A stretch of DNA of 64,000 bases, taken from the NCBI RefSeq assembly GCF_933775445.1, contig NC_065872.1, positions 4,774,001 through 4,838,000 on the forward strand. Direction: 5' to 3'. This document shows, in pieces, positions 12,301 to 25,088 of the stretch. Under the pieces are notes generated by a model. The model was not told the DNA's origin. It did no database searches and saw nothing but the letters and a program-made list of their open reading frames with translations. Each line of letters opens with the position of its first letter. Position 1 is the stretch's first letter. The stretch comes from Argentina anserina (lineage: Eukaryota > Streptophyta > Magnoliopsida > Rosales > Rosaceae). The position numbers and the translations under genes were made by a program.

Positions 12301-14508
12301 TGATGCTGATAGGATTGATAGAACAAGAGCAGAAGAGAGGAAGAAGAAAGGATTGCCGACTGAATACTACTGTAAAAGCTTGTATTGTCCCGAGCAAGGT
12401 GCTTTCTTTAGTCTTTCTCGTGATACAATTGGTCTGGGGTCTGGTTTTTGCCTCTCTTGCAAAGTCAATGAAGAGGAGAAGGCCAAAGAAGTCTTTGAAG
12501 TGAATTCATCAAAGACTGGCTTTATGTACAGCGGAGCTGAGTACTCGGTTCATGATTATGTCTATGTAAGCCTCAGCCATTTTTCTGTGCAAACGGTTGA
12601 AACTGAACTTTTCAAGGCTGGACGGAATCTGGGATTAAAACCTTTTGTTGTCTGCCAAGTGCTGGAGATAATTACTGCAAAGGGATCTAAACAATCTGAT
12701 TTAAAGTCTACCCAGGTCAGACACCATTTTCTCAGTTAGTGTGTTATACAATATTGTTCCTTTTAGTTAAATACAGTATACTTACGTAATATAGTACATG
12801 GTTAACCCAGGTTAAAGTTCGAAGGTTCTTCAGACCAGAGGACATTTCGGTTGAGAAAGCATATTGCTCGGATATCAGAGAGGTCTACTACAGTGAAGAA
12901 TTACACATTTTGCCTGTAGATAGCATAGAAGGAAAATGTGAAGTCAGAAAGAAGAGTGATCTTTCAGAATGTAATGCTCCCGCATTGTTTCAGCATATAT
13001 TCTTCTGTGAGCATCTATATGAACCTTCCAAAGGTTCTGTTAAGCAGTTGCCAGCTAACATCAGGGTAAAGTATACAACAGTAAGTGGTGATACTGAAGC
13101 AAGAAAGAGAAAGGGCAAGTGTAAAGAAGGAGAAGATGTTCCAGAAGTTGAGAAACAGAGAGATGATTCTGAACACAAACGCCTAGCCACTTTGGACATA
13201 TTTGCTGGATGTGGTGGCTTATCGGAGGGATTGCATCAGGCTGGTGTCTCAGTAACCAAGTGGGCAATTGAGTATGAAGAGCCGGCTGGACAGGCTTTCC
13301 AGCTCAACCATCCTGAGTCCAAGGTGTTCATCAATAATTGCAATGTCATCTTGAAGGCCATCATGGACAAATGCGGAGATATGGATGATTGTATATCCAC
13401 TACTGATGCCAATGATTTAGCTGCAGCCCTTGATGATAAAGTGAAAAGTGATTTGCCCTTGCCGGGGCAAGTAGACTTTATAAATGGGGGTCCTCCATGC
13501 CAGGGGTTTTCTGGTATGAATAGATTTAATACCGGCACTTGGAGTAAAGTTCAGTGTGAGATGATTTTGGCGTTTTTATCTTTTGCTGATTACTTCCGGC
13601 CAAAATACTTCCTTCTGGAGAATGTGAGGAATTTTGTGTCTTTCAACAAAGGACAGACATTCCGTCTGACTGTGGCTTCACTTCTTGAGATGGGTTATCA
13701 GGTTAGGTTTGGTATTCTGGAAGCTGGTGCTTATGGGGTTTCCCAGTCTCGAAAGCGAGCATTTATTTGGGCAGCTGCACCAGATGAGATTCTCCCTGAA
13801 TGGCCAGAGCCAATGCATGTTTTTGGGGTGCCAGAATTGAAGATCAATTTATCTAGTAATTCATATTATGCTGCTGTTCGGAGTACTGCAGGCGGAGCCC
13901 CTTTCCGTCCCATAACAGTAAGAGACACAATCGGTGATCTCCCAGCTGTAGGGAATGGAGCCTCCAAGGTCAATCTGGAGTATGAAAGTGACCCTGTCTC
14001 ATGGTTCCAGAAGAAAATCAGAGGAAACATGGCTGTCTTGACTGATCACATTTCAAAAGAAATGAACGAGCTGAACCTCATTCGTTGCAAGAGGATTCCC
14101 AAAAGGCCTGGTGCAGACTGGAAGGACCTTCCAGAGGAAAAAGTGAAGCTCTCTACTGGCCAGCTAGTCGACTTGATACCATGGTGCCTTCCCAACACTG
14201 CCAAACGCCACAATCAGTGGAAGGGCCTGTTCGGAAGGTTGGACTGGGAAGGCAACTTCCCAACCTCTGTCACTGATCCTCAGCCAATGGGTAAGGTGGG
14301 AATGTGCTTCCATCCTGACCAGGACAGGATTATAACAGTTCGGGAATGCGCTCGTTCTCAAGGCTTCCCCGATAGCTACCAGTTTTATGGTAACACCCTC
14401 CACAAGCACAGGCAGATAGGAAATGCTGTCCCTCCAACTCTGGCTTATGCCCTCGGCCGAAAACTGAAGGAAGCAGTTGATAGCAAGAGGTATTCTTCTC
14501 AAGAGTAG
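9310..14508 (+). CDS. MET1: DNA (cytosine-5)-methyltransferase 1, maintenance CG methylase (three coding exons)
   Basis: Nuclear enzyme that copies CG methylation onto the daughter strand after replication. Exons are 9310-9382, 9798-12715 and 12811-14508. They join in frame to 1,562 residues, the usual MET1 length. The N-terminus is Lys-rich. Two replication-foci (RFD) domains lie at about 72-250 and 372-560, separated by an acidic stretch. BAH domains lie at about 750-860 and 930-1060, then a Lys-rich linker (KRKGKCKEG), then the methylase domain from about 1123. Methylase motifs are complete: motif I FAGCGG (1128), motif IV GPPCQG with catalytic Cys1227, motif VI ENV (1267), motif VIII QSRKRAF and motif X IGNAVPP (1533). 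The start is the first ATG after the promoter, and the intron directly follows codon 24. Only two introns interrupt the coding region, few for this family. An E2F-type site lies upstream. Identification is very secure; the exact first exon is less so. Confidence 0.96.
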
Positions 14509-15105
14509 CTGCAGAGGTTTCATAATTCTCCCTTCATGTTGTAAAACAAACCTGGAATTTCTATTCTCTTTGTTATGTTGTACTTCCTGTAGACTTCATT
14601 CCAAACATTCATAATATACACAGAAGCATTACATTTTTATTTCATGATTTTTCTTTTCATAGAATTGCATGCTTGTAGGAAAGTGTTCCATACTAGTTAC
14701 TAGGTTCTCTAGGAAATGAGTTGCACTCCTTCGAAATTCTAATGGTGGTCCTGCATATCTAGCTCTGAAAATCATATTTATGACGTCATGTGGTCAATTT
14801 CGTCATTTGAGTGAACACCAAGTCAACATGTGGGTCAACTATTTCCCTTCTGAGCAATGTTATGGGACTCACCTAATCACGCTGCACGTGTCCCCACCGG
14901 GGGATCCGGACGGTGAGATTGTCGTAGTTTTAAACGTAAACTTGTCTCGTTGCTTCAACATAAAAACTGAAATCAACGGCTTCTTCTTTCATATTTTCTC
15001 TCACTCTCTCACTCACCCACTCGCTCTCTTTGCCTCGTCGATTATCTCAAAGCACAAGTCTTGGCCTCTTCTCCGGCTCCGAATCCGGCCTCATTCCGAT
15101 CAGCC
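14509..15105. promoter_or_regulatory. MET1 3' flank and promoter/5' UTR of the tomosyn gene
   Basis: The interval contains the MET1 3' untranslated region and then the upstream region of the next gene. A perfect TGACGTCA palindrome (14781-14788), the classical bZIP-binding core, and a G-box-like CACGTG (14885-14890) are the only clear motifs. A C/T-rich leader (about 14990-15060) precedes the tomosyn ATG. Confidence 0.45.
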
Positions 15106-18100
15106 ATGTTCGTCAGAAAGCTTGTGGAGAAGGCGTCCAAGAAGGTAAGTCGCTCATCTAGTCATCTTCTTCTCTGTTTTTGCTCTCTTGTTTCTGCAAA
15201 AACTGCACAATTCTTCTGGCAAAGATAGATCAATATGGTTGTTTTTCCGACTGTTATTACATCAATTTGATCGAGCAAACTCATCGGCTTTGTTTTGTCC
15301 ACAAAAGCTAATAATAATAATACTGATTTGGATTGGTGATTAGTTAATAGCTTGTCAGGGATGCACGTTACTTTTTAATTGTTTTCAATAATTTCGAATT
15401 TTCAATTCCAATTCATGAGAATACTTTACCAAAATTGGAGTCTGGAGAGGTGCTTTTGCAAACGTTTCATACACAGTACATCTGTAGTGGTATGCATTTT
15501 GTGTATTGTATTGGCTTTATTAGATCAGTTGGGTGGTGTAGTGGTTTGTATGATTAGACCGGGTGGTTTGTAATAGTGAAACGATCTATTCAAAGTTCCA
15601 GATGCCATATTTTCAGAAATGGGATCATATTAAATTAGCTTGCAGCATGAACACGCAATTCTGGGATTGGATTTGGTGTATACGTTTGCATTTTCTAGAA
15701 AATGACGGCATATAATCCTATTGGTGTATTTGGTAGATGAAAATGTTACTATTATATGATACATAGTAGAGAATTCCGTTACCCTACATTTACTACGATA
15801 TAAATATCGAATCTGGAGTCAAGATTGATGAAACAATGCTTTTTATATAAGATTACCTAAAGGAGTTTGTGATTATCGAAAAATCTGTCATACAATGTGT
15901 CATCATTCTTGCAAGCACAAGGGACCTAGTAACCCTCTCCTTTTAATTTGTTTGAATTACTTTCAACTCAAACGTAGGTATCAAGTCTCACCTTTGATTA
16001 AGCCCTCTTTAAACTTTGTTAAAGGCCTTTTTAACACATCATTCCATGCATATTGCGGCCACGTACGAGCATTATAGAAATGATAGTGAGTTGTGAGGCC
16101 TAAGTTGAAAAAGAAAAACTCAGTAACGTAAAGCCAAGGGGTTAATAATCTGACAAGAAAACAAAGCGGAATTTGAAAATCAAAAGTCCACCATAACGTA
16201 TTGTATAATTTCCATCTTGTTTTGTATTGAAACCTCATTTTTCAAAGATGAAACTCCTGCCAATAATCATGTGTTTAGAATTTGCCTAGTGATATTTGGT
16301 GGAATCTATAGTCCAATCTCAGATTCATAGGAACACTAGTAGCAAAGACAACAATAAATTTCTATGTGATGGGCGGTGGATTTTTTAATTTTTAATGGTT
16401 CCTTATCAACAAACAGATTTTGCGGGCCCGGCCCGTTTCAAATTTCAAACATGAGCCCATGTGTCCTGCGTTCCTTTTCATGGGCCCACTCGAGTTGTAG
16501 TCTAGTTATTACACCTGTCTCTTTGGTCAAGCAATTGATAAAAGTCAACGGCATGCATGTTTCTTTTCTGGCCAACTTATAGTTGCTGTGTCTATAGGAG
16601 AATGTTAAGTAGTACTGATTTAGAATCTTAATTATAGTTACAAGTGCAGCTAGGTTTCGAATGTTACACACTTAACACACATTGTTTGTAAAAATCTAAT
16701 TGTAGCCCGGAGGAAGTTCTGATGATCTGAAAGGTGGTGATATAGACCCCCGAGTGGTATTTCACAATGGAGTACCATCAGGAGCTAACACTTTGGCTTA
16801 TGACTCCATCCAAAGAATACTTGCAGTTTCCACCAAGTGAGTTCATTTCCTGCATATTTAGATTGAACTGATGTTAGGGTTCGTTGACTTGTATAATACA
16901 TATGATGGTCCTTTTATCATTCTCAGGGATGGCCGGATTAAGTTATTTGGCAAAGATAATACGCAAGCGCTACTTGAGTCTGTCAATGCAGTACCAAGCA
17001 AGTTCTTGCAGGTTTCATATGATATTTTATGTTTCATTCTGCAATCCCAGTCCCTTTTGTGGTTATAATGCCAATCCAATGAAGTATTGTTCTTCTTGAT
17101 GTCTACAGTTCGTGGAGAATCAAGGCATACTTGTAAATGTAAACACCAAGAACCACATTGAAGTAAGTTGCTCCACTATGTTTCAAGTTCTTAATTTTTC
17201 AGTGTTTGAAAACTTCAAAATTAGTGATATACTGCCGGGCTATGTTATGTACTAGGTTTGGGACTTGAAAAAGAACCAGTTGGCTCATGTACATGCTTTT
17301 CATGAAGATATAACTTCCTTCAAGGTCATGCATCAGAGTCTCTACATGTAAGTGTGTGTGAGTTTCAGATTGCGGTTGAAGTAGAGAAATTCACGTCATT
17401 ATGTTCAAGCAACTATATGTAGTAGACAATTGTTTTGGCAGGTACGTTGGAGATTCTGTTGGGAATGTTTCAGTTCTGAAGCTTGAGCAAGAGTCATGTC
17501 ATATATTACGAATGAAATATACAATACCTTATTCAGCTTCTCACGGTCAGATGTGTTCCTATACAATTTTACGCTAAGACTAGATGGACTGTCTTCTTCT
17601 TATCCTTTTCCTCGACAGTTCTAACTCGATCAATAATCTCATCAGGGAATACAACTGAAGTCTCAGGAAACACTGCTGTGATGTACATAATGCCTCAGAC
17701 AATAGCTGAAAGTAGGAGGTAGTATCTCTAAACCTTATTGGCCTATTTCATGATTGTCATCACAAGAATTTTGGTTTTACTTAGTTCTCTTGTTGCAATG
17801 CAGGGTTCTTGTAATATATAGAGATGGTTTAATAGTATTATGGGATATTAGAGAAAGTAAATCCATATTCATAGCTGGAGTTAATACATTGCAATCAATC
17901 CAGAATGAAACAAGGAAAGTCACTTCTGCATGTTGGGCATGTCCTTTTGGGACTAAAGTTGTTGTTGGGTACAACAATGGAGAGATTTTCATATGGAGCA
18001 TTCCTTCGAACCCAAATATAATAGATTGTAGCATGCAAAGTAGTCCGATATGTAAACTCAATCTTGGATATAAGTTGGACAAAATTCCTATAGCATCATT

Positions 18101-21100
18101 AAGATGGATTTATGCAGAAGGGAAGGCAAGTCGAATATATGTTATGGGAGCATCTGACGTTGTTTCGTCAAACTTGCTGCAGGTACATCAATATTGTCAC
18201 TACCAAAATGTGCCACTTTTATAAAAGAATGGAACTTTGAAATTTTGAATTTGATGAGGCAGGTGATCCTGCTGAATGAGCATACTGAAGTTCGCTCTAT
18301 TAGATTAGGACTTCAGTTGCCTGAGCCTTGTATCGACATGGAGATTATTTCTTCAACCTTCAGTGAGCAAAGCAAGCACAAACAAGATTGTTTTCTTGTG
18401 CTTGGTACTTCTGGACATCTTTATGCCTACGATGATTGCTTGATTGAGAAGTATCTTCTACAAAGCCAATCCAAGTCACCAGCCTTGGTGCCAAAGGAAG
18501 TCATGGTGAAGATGCCATATTTGGATTCAAGCATTACTGTATCAAAATTCATCACAGATAATACCAACATGTCAACTACAACAGACGAGGTAATGGTTAC
18601 AAACTAATTTACATTTTACTTTTCTGACATTCGTTACTAGTATTTTAAATCAAATGTAATACTGTCATCTCTATGATTTTACATAGGACTACCTTCTTCT
18701 AGCCAAAAGCATTCCATCTCTCCTTTCTTTTGGGGCAAAACCAAAAGAGGGAAGTAACTTAAATGCAGCCCGCTTCAGTGGCTTCTCGATAGTTAAAAAT
18801 CTGTACATAACCGGGCATAGTGATGGAGGCATAAATTTTTGGGATTTGTCGTCTCCACTTTTGGTGCCCATTTTATCATTGAAGCAGCAGGTAACCTGCT
18901 TGCAATTTATGTAGCATTTTTGTATTTGAATTATCTCAACTTTTGTCAAGGCCAAAACTATTTGATTATTCTTATACTCTCCTCCCTTTAAAACAAAATG
19001 CAGAGCGAAGAAGATCTCTCTTTAAGTGGTATAGCACTCACTGCTTTGTTTGTCGATGGCAACTCTCGACTTCTTGTTTCTGGAGATCAGGGTGGAATGG
19101 TGAAGTGCAATTTTCTGTCTATTTGTTCATTATTAACAATTCATTGCATTCAGGTGAATGTGTTTCTGATACATATGTGAACTACAGGTTCGGATATTTA
19201 GATTCAAACCTGAACCATATGCTAATATCAGCGGTTTCTTTTCTCTTCAAGGTATGTTAAAATTGATTTAACTACTGCGCCATTGCCTCAAAACTTGAAT
19301 GGTCTTGTGATTTTTTTTTTACTTCTTGACAGCAAGTACAAAGAAGGGAAATGATCATATTGTTCAAAGTGTTAGACTAATGAAAGTTAATGGCTCTGTA
19401 CTTTCTCTGAATGTAAACCACAGCTCAAGACATCTTGCTGTGGGATCTAGTAAAGGACATGTAAGTTTACTCCTAATATGATCATTCCCTTGCTTAACCA
19501 GTCTTCTCCTATTCCCCTTTATTTATTCTGAATTTTATCTCCTCGTTCTTCACAGGTCTCAGTCATTGATATAGAAGGGCCCACTCTATTATACGAAAGC
19601 CACATTGCAAGTGAAATTTCTACTGGCATCATATCTCTGCAGTTTGAAACCTGCAGTTTTCATGGTTTCGACAAGAATGTCATTGCTGTTGCAACAGAGG
19701 ACTCGTCTGTTTTGGCTCTTGATAGTGATAATGGAAACAGATTGAGCACTAGTCTGGTTCATCCAAAGAAACCCACTAGAGCACTTTTTATGCAGATCTT
19801 GGGTAAGTTTTTCTCAGGGTGGAACCTTGTGGTTTTGACAACATTAATTAATCTCATAGAAATTATCTTTCAATGTATCAAATGGTTAAGACTTCAGCAA
19901 AGGGAATAGTGCTGAGGACGCCATGCAGAAGCAGTCTTTGCTACTGCTATGTTCTGAAAAAGCGGCATACATATATTCCTTCACACATGTCATGCAGGTA
20001 ATTAGTACTTCATCTTATATAGGCACTACAAATTGTAGAAATACTTCATCTGATTATGAGCTTTGATTTCTTCCAATTCAGGGAGTTAAGAAGGTAGTAC
20101 ACAAGAAAAAATTCCAATCAACTTGTTGCTGGGCATCGACATTTTACACCCCTTCTGATGTTGGCCTTATACTCGTTTATACTACTGGAAAAATTGAGAT
20201 AAGGTGAGGTGATATGTCAGTTTTTTATTTGCTACATCTTTGTTTCAATATTCACAAGTAATTTCATAGCCTAAAATCCTGTTAATGAAATGTTAGGTCC
20301 TTGCATGACTTATCTTTGGTGAAGGAGACTTCAGTAAGCGGCTTTACATACTCTGGATCAAAATCAAATTCACATGCTTGCAATTCGATTTGCACTTCAT
20401 CTGAAGGAGAAGTTGTCATGGTATGATACTGGAATCCACCCTTTTGATATCAGTTGCTTGAGGATGACATCGAAAAAAAAACTTAATCACATTCTCTCAT
20501 AAAAATTTAATTTTCCACAGGTGAACAGTGATCAAGAAATTTTTCTCTTCTCTATTTCCCTCCAGAAGCAAAGTTTTAGGTAAATGTACCATTGAAAGTT
20601 TCTGTAATGATTTTTGAGTCAGTTCTTCGAGGCCATAGCTTACTTAATTTTCAGTGCCTTTCCTCATTCAAGGCTTTTAGACTCTTTCAACTGCACGTAC
20701 CAGAAAGATCTGATGGTTTCACAAGAAGAGCTCACATCAGGACGCCCCATTCAAAAGGAAAAGAAAAAGGTATTATCACATGATTTTATCTGTCTACAAC
20801 CTATTTCTTGTGGAATGAAAAATTGCACTAGTATTTAAATTGATCTTCTTGGCAGGGAATGTTTAGTTCTGTTCTTAAAGATATTGTGGGAAGTAAAGAG
20901 AAGAACGTCCCTGAGATGGAAAATGAAGATACTAAAGAAAGTATTGAGGAACTCTCAACAATATTTTCAACTGCTAATTTCCAATCTGATGCTGAGATCA
21001 CAGACAACCGGGCCATGGGTGAACACGATGATCAGTTAGACATAGGTACTTTAAACATGAAACGTTTAACATTTTAATACGATGGAGTTTTGAGATAACT

Positions 21101-21716
21101 TAAGTTCTCCTAGAAATAACTTTTATTGTTCGTTTTTGTTCGAAGATGATATTGAGATTGACATACCTGGAGAAAAACCGAAAGAGCAAAATATGTTGGC
21201 AGCTCTAAACAAGGAAAAACTGGCAAGCAAGTTTCTGGCCTTTAAAGGTCAGTTGACACCGCCTAGATCAGTATGAATTTATCTGTTGAATGCCTCGGAA
21301 GACAGAAGTTCTTTAGTTAACATTTTTCCAATCTACAGGTAAAGTATTGAAACAAATGAAGACTAAGAGTGAGAAAAACCCTCCAAATGAAGAGCAATAT
21401 GATGAGAAGGTTGGCTCTGTTGATGAAATCAAGAGGAGATACGGATTTGTATCTGCTGTAAGAACAATATATACATGTACATACTGTATATATGCTTTTA
21501 TGAATTGCACATCTTCTTTCTGGGTATTTACTGTATTTTTTTCTTTGGCTGCAGGAAACAGATGTAGCTAAAATAGCACAAAGTAAGCTCCAGGAGAATA
21601 CAAGAAAGTTACAGGGGATAAATCTGAAAACTACAGAGATGCAAGACACAGCTAAATCATTCTCATCTTTGGCAAACCAAGTGTTACAAACTGAACAGGG
21701 CAGACGAGCCTCATAA
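15106..21716 (+). CDS. Plant tomosyn / Lgl-like WD40 protein with C-terminal R-SNARE-like motif (DAW1 type)
   Basis: Cytosolic regulator of SNARE-mediated secretion. In the tomosyn/Lgl family the WD40 beta-propellers bind membranes and the C-terminal SNARE-like helix binds syntaxins. I derive 23 exons: 15106-15144, 16706-16836, 16927-17011, 17109-17162, 17256-17347, 17442-17545, 17646-17718, 17804-18182, 18263-18589, 18687-18890, 19004-19099, 19188-19251, 19333-19460, 19556-19802, 19891-19997, 20082-20203, 20297-20420, 20521-20579, 20655-20769, 20856-21045, 21146-21247, 21339-21457 and 21555-21716. Together they give 1,040 residues in one frame. The N-terminal region shows WD signatures such as DGRIKLFGK, IEVWDLKK, IVLWDIRE and GEIFIWSIP. 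The C-terminus (about 988-1035) is an R-SNARE-type heptad helix in which the zero-layer position is Asn (codon 21597-21599), not Arg. It most resembles Arabidopsis AT4G35560 (DAW1). The first intron is long (1.56 kb). The exon 15 acceptor was chosen by frame. Confidence 0.92.
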
Positions 21717-21992
21717 ATCACCATATAAGGAGCATCAGGCTTTTAAATTATACAACTCCTATTGATTTCATTTGTTTTTGGTCTAGATAAGTTTTTTAGA
21801 TATTCTATTCTGGCATGATTCCTTTCATATATTAAATGTAAATTAGAAAGAACAAAAACAATGGAGGCGATATAATCCCTCATTAATCATTATGAATATT
21901 ACATATTAATTATTGGATTTTGAATGCTAACCTCAAAAGTAGCAGTGTCTCATCATTAAGTTACTACGTCTTATGGGGGTAGCAGAAAGATG

Positions 21993-22805
21993 TTAGCACC
22001 GGCTTCCGGTGAAAAGAAAAATATATGCAATTTCCTTGGCATCCCGGGAAGTCTCGAGCAGAGACTGAGAAGCAGCAATGTTCCCCCACAAACAATATTC
22101 GATAACATAAATCTGAACCCGCCATCTCAACTCATTGCTTTCGATATCCATCCAACTAAGCTTGAACTTGACTTCATTCTCGAGCATATCATCCACATAA
22201 CAACCCTCTGCAACAAAAGCAGACTCATGTCTTTCGACTAAACGCAGCTCGCCGAGTGATTCGACCAAGTTCTTCTTCTTCTCTGTCTTCCACCCCATTG
22301 AAATAGGTACTGGAGACGCAATCACTTCCCACTTAAAGGAGGAATCCATTGCTGCAGCTTTCCCAGACTGAAATACCCCACAGAACTTTCTTTGATAGAA
22401 AATAACATCGTCATAGTCACGGACATTACTTGTTTTGTTGCATGAGGAATCATCAGGATTCACCGGAGAGAGGAGGACTCCCTGTTTAACGCCACTATAC
22501 CACTTTCCAAGGTATAGAGCTCCACCATTGACGAACGTGACTGCATTGAAGAGATTGGAAACAGCCAGCTTGTAGTGGCTATCAACAATTCAACATTACT
22601 TCCTATGATACAGGGTTTAATTTTGCGACTTCAAGTAAGCCAGAGACCTACTGAGTCGATCAGACGACTTAGACCAGGGCATGTAAAATAGGGAGGGTAA
22701 TAGAGGCTGTTGAGGTGGAGGCTCGAGTGGATAACTGTATGAAGAAGAAGAAGAACTGATCACCAACATGGATCTCACAGCTAAAACGTTAGAATTACCC
22801 ACCAT
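21993..22805 (-). pseudogene. Decayed F-box/DUF295-type gene
   Basis: Reading leftward, 22590 to 21993 gives a DUF295-like C-terminal half: 'HYKLAVSNLFNAVTFVNGG', 'LYLGKWYSG', 'LGELRLVERHE' and a closing 'AYIFLFTGSRC' before the stop. Upstream, 22805-22617 encodes a separate N-terminal piece with Ser and Pro runs. The two are separated by several in-frame stops and no good intron. DUF295 proteins often carry an N-terminal F-box and act as substrate receptors of SCF ubiquitin ligases. Here the F-box is not visible and the frame is broken, so I call it a pseudogene. An unannotated intron or 5' exon is the alternative. Confidence 0.5.
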
Positions 22806-23859
22806 TCAATTCAGAATGGCGATATATAGTAGTCGAATCTGAAAGCAGAGGGGCAATATTGTCTTTTCCATACTTTCTTGATCACCTCCGGCGAGTCTCC
22901 CGGCATATCCGGCGCCTTCCTCAATGCGTCTTGAAATGGTGTTTCGTCTGGACACAAGGAAACGTCAGGAAATGCGCCATAACAGGTCGGAAATGCGACA
23001 AAGACGAGCGAATACGCTCTGAAAACGTTGAGAAAAGACATTTATACCCATATGTAGGTATAAAAGCCGAGAAACTGAGCAACATGGAATTTAGATTTGG
23101 GTCAAGGTGCTTTCTGATTGACTCGTCTGGAATAATTCTATCCACCATCGCTGGTGACCTTGGTGAAGATCGGTGCAAGAAGTCCTATGCATTTTGGGGG
23201 GGGGGGGCGGGGACTTAGAGTTTTTATTATTATTATTTTTTTTCTGATTTTCTCTAGATATTATATGAGGTTAATTACTACTTTACCAGTGTTATTTTGC
23301 TACCCCTTTGGTTTAGAAAATTAACTAAACAAGTTAGTCCAATATTTTGGAGTTTAGAAGTCTTGCGGAGAAACCAAATCCTATTGCGATGGTACACACG
23401 AAGTTCAAGCAGAAGGAATATATGATTCGCACCATGTTCACTAAACTGAAGTTCTACGTACCTAACCACATCAAACAGTACAAACTTAAAAAGACTAATC
23501 ATATACGATAGTAGACAAACAATCATGACAGATCATAATGAGCAAATTGGCTGGTGATCAAATCAAACGCTGCAATTCATAAGCAACTTGAAAACCTTAA
23601 GCTGATGAATTTTATCAACTAAACTACTTCTCCTGACCATAGGGAGGTGCCAGAAAGATTTTAGTACTCTCTGAATCCTCAATGCTCTGCTGTCATCTAA
23701 GTTGAAACTCGGATAGGATAACAGATACTCCAACAGTTGTTACACTTGCAAGCAAAGTTACAGCAACTCCCTTTGGCATCCAGGCATACTGGCAAGCAGC
23801 CGTCTTTTCGGCACAAACAAATCTGATCATTCAAATCTGAAGCATACATCTCACCTCAT
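22806..23859. other. Intergenic DNA with a G homopolymer
   Basis: No gene is supported. A run of about ten G followed by CGGGG at 23199-23213 is next to an ATT-rich stretch. Short frames on both strands lack domains. Confidence 0.45.
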
Positions 23860-24010
23860 TCCTTCCTAGTTTCATTGAAACCTAAAATTGAGCAAATTTC
23901 CCACTGATCAAACCCATCTCTCAGAGCTAAATGCAGCTCCCTCGATGATTCGATCAAATTGGAGACAAAATCTCTGGCAGAAGTCAGAACTGGATCGATC
24001 ACCTGCCAAT
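23860..24010 (-). pseudogene. F-box/DUF295 remnant downstream of the intact copy
   Basis: On the minus strand the frame reads 'VIDPVLTSARDF', 'NLIESSRELHLALRDG' and then a stop. The 'ESSRELHLALRDG' block matches in pattern the 'VESAGELFLVNKK' block of the intact neighbour at 24084-25088, both typical of DUF295. Only this short piece survives, so it is a fragment of a third family member. Confidence 0.45.
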
Positions 24011-24083
24011 TCCATATGTTTAACCATGCCAAATAACAACAGTTTATGCTTATTCACTAGCACACAGATCAAAAACCATTTAT

Positions 24084-25088
24084 TCATCTGACTGTGCAAG
24101 ACTGTGCCCAGTGCGTATAGTTGGGATGATAAAAATAGATGCAACTATTGTTCCGCTTCCCGATTCCGGGGAATTTTTCAGCAGAAGGAAAGAAGCAGCA
24201 GTCATCCAAATAATCTATGATCAATATTCGACCATCAAACCCGTCCTCCATCTCAACCCAGCACTTTTCAAGTGTATTCAACTTGAAAATAGTTTGGTTA
24301 AGGTGAGTCTTTTTATTAACCAAAAAGAGCTCTCCAGCTGATTCCACCAAAAACTTCCTGTGAGGTTCACTGCCCGAAATCCGGGTCGTCACAAGTACAT
24401 CTACTACCTGCAAAGAATTCGAATCCAGCACTACAGTGATAGCATCACTGGCAACAGAATAAAAATTTTCATTATAACAGATAACATCTTTGAGCTGGGA
24501 GAATGCTGCTAGACCTTCCACTGGCTTTAGCTTTGGAATGGCATGAACACCCAGATTACAATGGTACAAGACTCCATTGATAATGACCATGAGTGCATGA
24601 CAACTAGGATTGAAGGACATAGCCACTCTATAATCACAATTAACCTCACTAATATCTGCTAGACAGTAAGCTTCTGCCAATTCAACTACCTGAACATCCT
24701 CGTCCAACAAGTTGAATGCCTCTGGAAAATTCTCAGGGAACTGCTCACGTGAGAAGGGGCATTGAAATACTGGATCTAGCCTACGATCAATTTCACCCGA
24801 CTCTTTTAGTTTGACAGTAACAACCCATGGAGTCGAACTGCGGGTCACATGATAGATTACTCTCTTTGAGAGGGTCAACATCTTGGGCCAGAGCCCCTTA
24901 CCATCAGCGTAATTGGGGAGTAGTATGGGACCTCGGACGGGAGAAAGGAGCTGCTGCTTATCTTTTGTAAAGGGAGGAAGAGAGGACCGCCATGACTGAC
25001 AAACAGCACGGAATCGAGAAACATCGTTGGTCAAGTGGAGGCACTTTCCAACTCTCTCTAACAATTCAACTGAAAGATCACTAGCCAT
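24084..25088 (-). CDS. F-box protein with DUF295 domain (SKIP23-like)
   Basis: Single-exon gene of 334 residues. The open frame extends 14 codons further upstream but opens with GTG. The first ATG (25088) gives a normal N-terminus with the F-box at residues about 3-45 (LSVELLERVGKCL, then FRAVCQSWRSSLPP). A DUF295 C-terminal half follows at about 215-320 (FYSVASDAITVVLD, FLVESAGELFLVNKK, CCFFPSAEKFPGIG, CIYFYH). Proteins of this kind link substrates to Skp1-Cullin1 ubiquitin ligases; the target is unknown. Two broken relatives lie downstream (23860-24010 and 21993-22805), so this is the only intact member of a small cluster. Intronless structure is normal for the family. Confidence 0.85.
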   Translation of the reverse strand: MASDLSVELLERVGKCLHLTNDVSRFRAVCQSWRSSLPPFTKDKQQLLSPVRGPILLPNYADGKGLWPKMLTLSKRVIYHVTRSSTPWVVTVKLKESGEIDRRLDPVFQCPFSREQFPENFPEAFNLLDEDVQVVELAEAYCLADISEVNCDYRVAMSFNPSCHALMVIINGVLYHCNLGVHAIPKLKPVEGLAAFSQLKDVICYNENFYSVASDAITVVLDSNSLQVVDVLVTTRISGSEPHRKFLVESAGELFLVNKKTHLNQTIFKLNTLEKCWVEMEDGFDGRILIIDYLDDCCFFPSAEKFPGIGKRNNSCIYFYHPNYTHWAQSCTVR

